Of a DNA stretch of 64,000 bases, positions 58,805-64,000 are shown piece by piece. Numbering within the stretch: the first letter of the stretch is position 1; every line of letters begins with the position of its first letter. The position numbers and the translations under genes are program-made. Origin of the DNA: Panopea generosa (lineage: Eukaryota > Mollusca > Bivalvia > Adapedonta > Hiatellidae); the NCBI GenBank assembly GCA_029582155.1, contig CM055901.1, positions 7,730,874-7,794,873 of the forward strand, in the 5' to 3' direction. The notes beneath the pieces are model-generated. The model was not told where the DNA came from, ran no database searches, and saw only the letters and a program-made list of their open reading frames with translations.

Positions 58805-59270
58805 TCTCTGCCGGGCAAGAGTGATTAAGAATAAAAGCGATAGCGACGCGCCGACAAGGACTCCCCTGTAGAAATACCCCCTCTGAGATATATCATGACA
58901 TACACTTGGCATGAGCCGACGTTAGTTTTGTACTAATTAACTTGTGTTAAAATGTACTTGATGCCTGCGTGTGTTCGTGTCTTTAACTTTACACATGCAT
59001 GCGCTAGTATTAAAATTCCGTAACCATCAACACAGCCGCTGATTTATTTTTAATACAAAGTTTTAACGAACACATATATCAACGGCATTTTAATACTAGA
59101 ATGTGCATATGTAAAATTAAAATTAAAGATTGATTATACATATACATAGGTATACGAATATTTTCATGAAGTGCCCATCCATATATGAAAATGTGTACGT
59201 CAACAGAAGACATAGCATGTAAAAGATGTGTCCGCCATCATAGCACCGATACAATCACTACACGGAATGG
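58805..59270. other. Upstream of the Rho-like gene
   Basis: No gene recognised. It may hold regulatory sequence for the Rho-like gene. Confidence 0.3.
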
Positions 59271-59450
59271 GGTTTAATTCCATTTTCAACAGAATCTGAG
59301 TAGAACCACCGTCCTTCCATAAGTAACTGGCAAGCTTTTTCACATACTTAGTTTGGAGCGAGCGGGATTCAAACCTACTCCCATAGTAGTGAGAGGTTAG
59401 TGATCTTGAGACGGCGCCTTAGATCACGCGGGCCAGAAGGCCACGGAATA
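59270..59450 (-). mobile_element. tRNA-derived SINE candidate
   Basis: On the minus strand a tRNA-like head has GTAGGTTTGAATCCCGC as T-arm/B box. It is followed by CCAGTTACTTATGGAAGGAC and GTGGTTCTACTCAGA. No second copy of the body is in the window. Confidence 0.4.
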
Positions 59451-60377
59451 ATCATAATAAAGAATATACCGTCTTCAGACAAGTACTCCCCGAAACTATC
59501 TACCCTAGTATAAACGAGGCAGCACACCGGTCTAGTATAAGTTCGGGGAAATATTGCAGGTAGCTTAATCTACAATGTGGCCATTTCTTGTGTTCTGTCT
59601 ATAATCATCACTGTTGTTTTTAATCTGCGTGAAACTATGACCTGTAGTTGATATTTTGGATAAAAATACATTCATGTAGTGTCATACAGAATTGGTGGAA
59701 AAATACAATACCGTCTAATAGTAAGACTGTGCTGACTTGACGGAAGTTGTATATTGCATAATCCCTCCAAAACGGACTCAACAAACCCGAGTCGGCTATT
59801 TTCATTTGTTGGTTCCGTCCTGTGTTCCAAGGAATCGGCCAGTATCATATCGGTGGCACAATAGGTGGATGCTATCTTAAGAAAAATTTATCATATTTTA
59901 TACCTTCTAAAACATGGGAAGGATAACAGTTTAGAGTTTGTGGAGTATAAATCATCATTCATATTAACAGTCACACACTCACATTTGCCCCCTAACTCAC
60001 CATTTCACTTATTACACACTGTAACACAATACAAGTTGTAACAGTTGCTATAGGATGAGTGTTAAAACTGTTATAAATGTTAATAATTTCTTTTGTCTTA
60101 GTAACCCGGGATGGCCGGGTGGATCGGCTACCATTATCTATAGTCTTCACATGGGGTGCCCGCTCTGACTTTCATTCAAACTATTGTCTTTCATACGTGA
60201 CATACCGATTGAATAAACCAATAACTGACAGAATGATAACGGCAAAGGAAGAGTTAACTTGGTGGGTATTGTATTCCCCATTGCAGAGCTATTGTGTTTG
60301 TGTATAAAACATTCTCTCTGAGAGTCCAGACTTGCGGTAGATTGTTAAATACCTCTTCAATGTTTGTGGTTTCCATA
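59451..60377. other. Non-coding stretch
   Basis: GGGATGGCCGGGTGGATCGG near 60107 looks like a tRNA-Ser/Leu 5' half but has no T-arm. No gene recognised. Confidence 0.35.
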
Positions 60378-60468
60378 AATTGTCTTAATTTTAGACATAT
60401 GCTGGGTGTGAAATGTGCGTGGAGTTTGCTTTAATATGAATGTCCCTGGTAGAAAAATTAAGACAATT
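60378..60468. repeat. 91-bp inverted repeat
   Basis: AATTGTCTTAATTTT (60378-60392) is the exact reverse complement of 60454-60468. It may be a small MITE. No target duplication resolved. Confidence 0.5.
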
Positions 60469-63329
60469 ACAGCATTTCTTTTTTTGCAATTGTAACGCGC
60501 TTGGTGGTTCAGCTGAATTTCTTTATGTGCAATTGTCCGTAAAAAATCTGTCTAGTTGAGAGCGAAGCTTTATTATATATACTGAGTCAAATATGTTTAA
60601 GTATCTTCAGATGGAGATGATTGCTATAAATACATACCAAAATTAATATCATGTATTTTGATATTTGCCAATACCTAATGAATCATGACAAATATTGTTG
60701 TTTTTTTTTCACGGTATCTTCGCTCTAAACAGTCGTTGTCTTGTTGTGTAAAATATTGTTTTGAGAATTAAAAGTGTGTGTTGTTTAAAAAATTATATCA
60801 AATTGTGTGGCTGCAGAGAACTTTTGCAAGGTCACAAAGAATGTCTCTGAAAATAATCACAGTTCATACATTACCTGGAGTTCGCATGTCATTAAATAAC
60901 AACCTTTTTTATATGAAAATTAAGACATATTTTGAAGTCAACAATTCAACTAATTTTTATTGATTTTTTTTATAAATTATGTTAGTTGTTGACGCAAAAT
61001 CAGTTTTAAGTAATTTTCATGCCTAGCTAGGTTCCCATAGAGGATTGAATGTCCCCTCCGTAAGTGTTTTTGTTGTCAAACTTATTTTATTCAGTATATA
61101 ATTATAGTCTAGTCTTATTAGTGTCAGGACATGCTCTCATAAACTTGCATGAAACTGACATCAGTCCATCTAGTCTGAAAACTTCCTTCTTAGTCCGGTA
61201 AGCCAGCGAGGAAGTTTGTTTAACCATTGTATTAGTATGGTTTTGGTTTATCGAGTTATATTGTACTACAGAATAAAAGGGACTTTTTTCGGGACTTTGA
61301 TCAACACATGCTTTATCTGGAGTGTCCCGGTTGACGAAATGTCCAGTTTACGGAGTAATTGCTGTAGCCTTGGTATGACACAACTGGGTACTTAAATAAA
61401 AAAACACACCACATAGTAGAGCATGAAAAAGGAAAACACGTATCTCGAGTTATAATATACAAAAACCTCTGTCATAATCGTACAACAAAATCGCAACACT
61501 TTTAACACTTTCAAATTGAATTTTTTTAAAAACCTTTTTTATACTCTGTCTCAAAATTTCTTTTTTGATATTCTCGCGCGTGTGCAAACGCAGGACGTTA
61601 TATAAAAAAACAACGGAATACGAATTGAGTACAAAATACATACAATGTATCATACAGTATTTTGTAGTTCATTAACCCTTTTCGTAAAAGGGACATACGC
61701 CCGAGATAGTTCGGTTTAAGAGGTCATTTAACTGAAAATGACCTTAGATAACCTTAGTTAACCGATCCAATTGACAATTATGTTTAAACAATGTATATAA
61801 AACGTTGTATATGCAATAGCTTACACTTGTTACAGAGTCCGGACACTGAGTCGGAGTACAAATATATTTGAAGACGAGACCATGTCAAGTCCGCTTTCAG
61901 AAAAGGCTTAATTGAACCCCTCCCCACGTTATTTGTGTAGCAATCCTCCCCCCGTCCCCTCCACATCTGAAAATCCTTACTCTGCCTTTGCAATACAATA
62001 AAGCCCATATGAAAAGTATCTCTGTCTTTTGGTATCTAATCTTAAGAGTATTTAACATGGAAAATATAGAAACAGAAGGAGTATTCACGTTATCAGAGTA
62101 TTTGAAAAATGAATCATAAATGGGTAGGAATAACATTAAACAACACACGTAAGTATATAAATACAATATGATGTCTGAATGTCAACGTACCACGGTACAT
62201 GTAGTAGAGAAACTCGACTGTTTTGTATCAAATGAAATATTTTATTATTGCTACTGTTTTACAGTTATGAATGGGAGTAGCGGTGCATGTAATGATGACA
62301 ATATAAATGATGTATTTGTGCAGATAGCGCTTTTAACCTTTAGAAATACTTAATTCATGCGATTCGATAGTGTTTTTTTAAAAAAAAAACCAACAAACTA
62401 CAACGCATTTGCAATTTTTATAACCTACAAGTACACGTATTTACAATATCTCCATTTTAAAAGAGACAATAACAACTCTGAAAAAAATTCAGGCAGCATT
62501 TGCAGAATAAATTCCCCGTGGATATAAGTAGATCTATATATAAGCTGCATGACGCACTGCGAGGAGTTATTTGATTTTCGAAATGCAAAGCGAGGAATTT
62601 AAAAAAATTTAATTTTAATGCGTATTAAAATAACCAAACATTTACAATTCATTACAATTTATAGAACTTGAAGAATAATATATCTGTCATAGACGTCTGT
62701 GCAACAATAGTTTAATAAATTACTTAGTTCTCAATAAACCCAATTTCATATTTTAAATAAATTTTTAACAAACGTCAATAGACGTATAAATATCCTGTAT
62801 TTTGTTACATTGGAGAAAAAGAAATATAAACTGTTCGTATTTAGTATATCTTAACATTTCCATTAACACTGACACTGATATGTCATTGACATTTAAAACA
62901 ATGGGCCGACGTTTTTAACAAGACACTGTGTCTGTCTGAACTGAAAAGGAAAAAGTGGATCCCAGCATGGGGTAGGCATAAATCCAATATTTGGTACTTA
63001 CCCTGGTGCAGATATCTGGTGACCTCAAAATAAACAAAAACATCTCATTGTTGGAAATGATACTATTTATTAGGTTAAACAAAAACATGAACTGACCTAA
63101 AAGAGAATGTGCCATGCAAAAGAGTGTCTCTGTATACGTGTGTAAGATTTCTTTAAACAAATGTCCATAATATATTAAACTACAGTTTGTAGTCGTATGT
63201 TTTATACATATATATTTAACATGGGGTTGTTAGGTATACGCTATTTTGGTAATATTTACATATCACTACGGTCCTGTAACAGTCGTACTTCTTAGTGACT
63301 TCTTAGCGATAGTCTTTGTTATTATGTTG
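60469..63329. other. Non-coding stretch
   Basis: Short frames of 60-90 codons on both strands have no recognisable motif. No repeat or RNA gene supported. Confidence 0.35.
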
Positions 63330-63610
63330 TATGGTGTTTAGCGTCGCTTTCAACAATTTTCAGTCATATCGCGAAGGTGTCTATTTGAGACAGTATTCTG
63401 AGCGCTGTCACACTGGAGTATCATGCCGCGGACACATGGTATGATACCCCACCCAGTCACATTATACTGACACCGGGCCGTCCAGACCTATAACTCTCCT
63501 CTAAATGCTGAGCGTCAAACGAGGAAGCTTCTAGTACCATTTTTAAAGTCTTTGGTATGACCCGGCCGGGGATCGAACCCACGACCTTCCGCATGCGAGG
63601 CGGACGCCTT
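63330..63610 (-). mobile_element. tRNA-derived SINE (family B)
   Basis: On the minus strand: GCATGCGGAAGGTCGTGGG with B box GGTTCGATCCCC, then GTACTAGAAGCTTCCTCG, TTTAGAGGAGAGTTATAGG, GATACTCCAGTGTGACAGCG, AGAATACTGTCTC and AATTGTTGAAAGCGACGC. It is the least diverged family B copy here and useful as a reference. The A-box part looks truncated. Confidence 0.7.
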
Positions 63611-64000
63611 TGTTATTAAAGTCAATATGTATTATAATTTAGTTTTTCTCTCTCTGCTATTCTCTGCATTGACTGACTCAGTGATAAAAGATATAAACAT
63701 GTAAATCAAATTTTTCTCAACCCAAAGTACTCAAATAATTTCATTAAAAACACTCCACGATAAATTATACATGAGTTCATCACATTTGTTTGTGGCACAT
63801 TTTTTACTTTAAAGATGTCCACCTCACTTAGTGACATATTGGTTCTGGGGTAACAAGCCTCAGAGATGAGTATCCCTGTTGTCTGCACATCAATGACTTC
63901 GGTAGAGAGTCATTCTCGATTTTGCCAAGGAAGTTGACAGGATGACGATTAAGTACTCAACTTACGTTTAACATTGTGTACGGCAGACATATATGTTTTA
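63611..64000. other. Window end, non-coding
   Basis: No feature recognised. Confidence 0.35.

Noticed and set aside
60107..60165. tRNA-Ser/Leu-like 5' half
   Set aside because: No T-arm or acceptor closure found.

Overview
The window is a piece of an AT-rich animal nuclear genome, most likely from a bivalve mollusc. The signs are intron-rich genes with GT-AG introns, tRNA-derived SINEs and short inverted-repeat elements, and very many tandem arrays. The mollusc call is inference. The recognisable coding content is small: three genes in 64 kb.

Two plus-strand genes, at 11591-20225 and 44036-49067, encode paralogous TLC-domain membrane proteins most like vertebrate TLCD4 (TMEM56). I assembled each from five coding exons with consensus splice sites. 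Exons 1 to 4 match in length (173, 149, 101 and 74 nt, taking the internal ATG in copy 2) and in intron phase (2, 1, 0, 2). The copies are therefore a tandem gene duplication. A related non-coding block lies upstream of each copy (about 11000-11340 and 41380-41805). The third gene, on the minus strand at 57866-58678, has two exons and encodes a 190-residue Rho-like small GTPase. It has no C-terminal CAAX box, a shortened Rho insert region, and alanine at the position equivalent to Ras Gly12.

Layout. 1-10.5 kb: gene-poor, with a 67-nt hairpin, a probable LTR end with a primer-binding site, SINEs, a 190-bp MITE, and long poly-G, poly-C and tetranucleotide tracts. 10.5-20.3 kb: TLCD4-like copy 1, with introns swollen by six different arrays. 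20.3-41.4 kb: intergenic, with SINEs, several non-autonomous DNA-element candidates, a satellite of about 185 bp, and a 33-bp array at 38.7-39.9 kb. 41.4-49.1 kb: TLCD4-like copy 2, preceded by a 16-bp array and carrying a MITE just after the exon 3 donor. 49.4-53.7 kb: a 65-bp satellite of about 4.3 kb. 54.4-55.9 kb: a 27-bp array. 57.4-58.8 kb: the Rho-like gene. 58.8-64 kb: no recognised gene, with SINEs and one small hairpin.

The most unusual structure is the array at 17234-19400 in intron 3 of copy 1. Its unit of about 52 bp is the last ~29 nt of the intron plus the first ~23 nt of exon 4. About 40 copies of a 3' splice-site region are stacked ahead of the real one. Copy 2 has nothing comparable. 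Most long open frames in the window are by-products of arrays whose unit is a multiple of three, or of microsatellites, and I do not call them genes.
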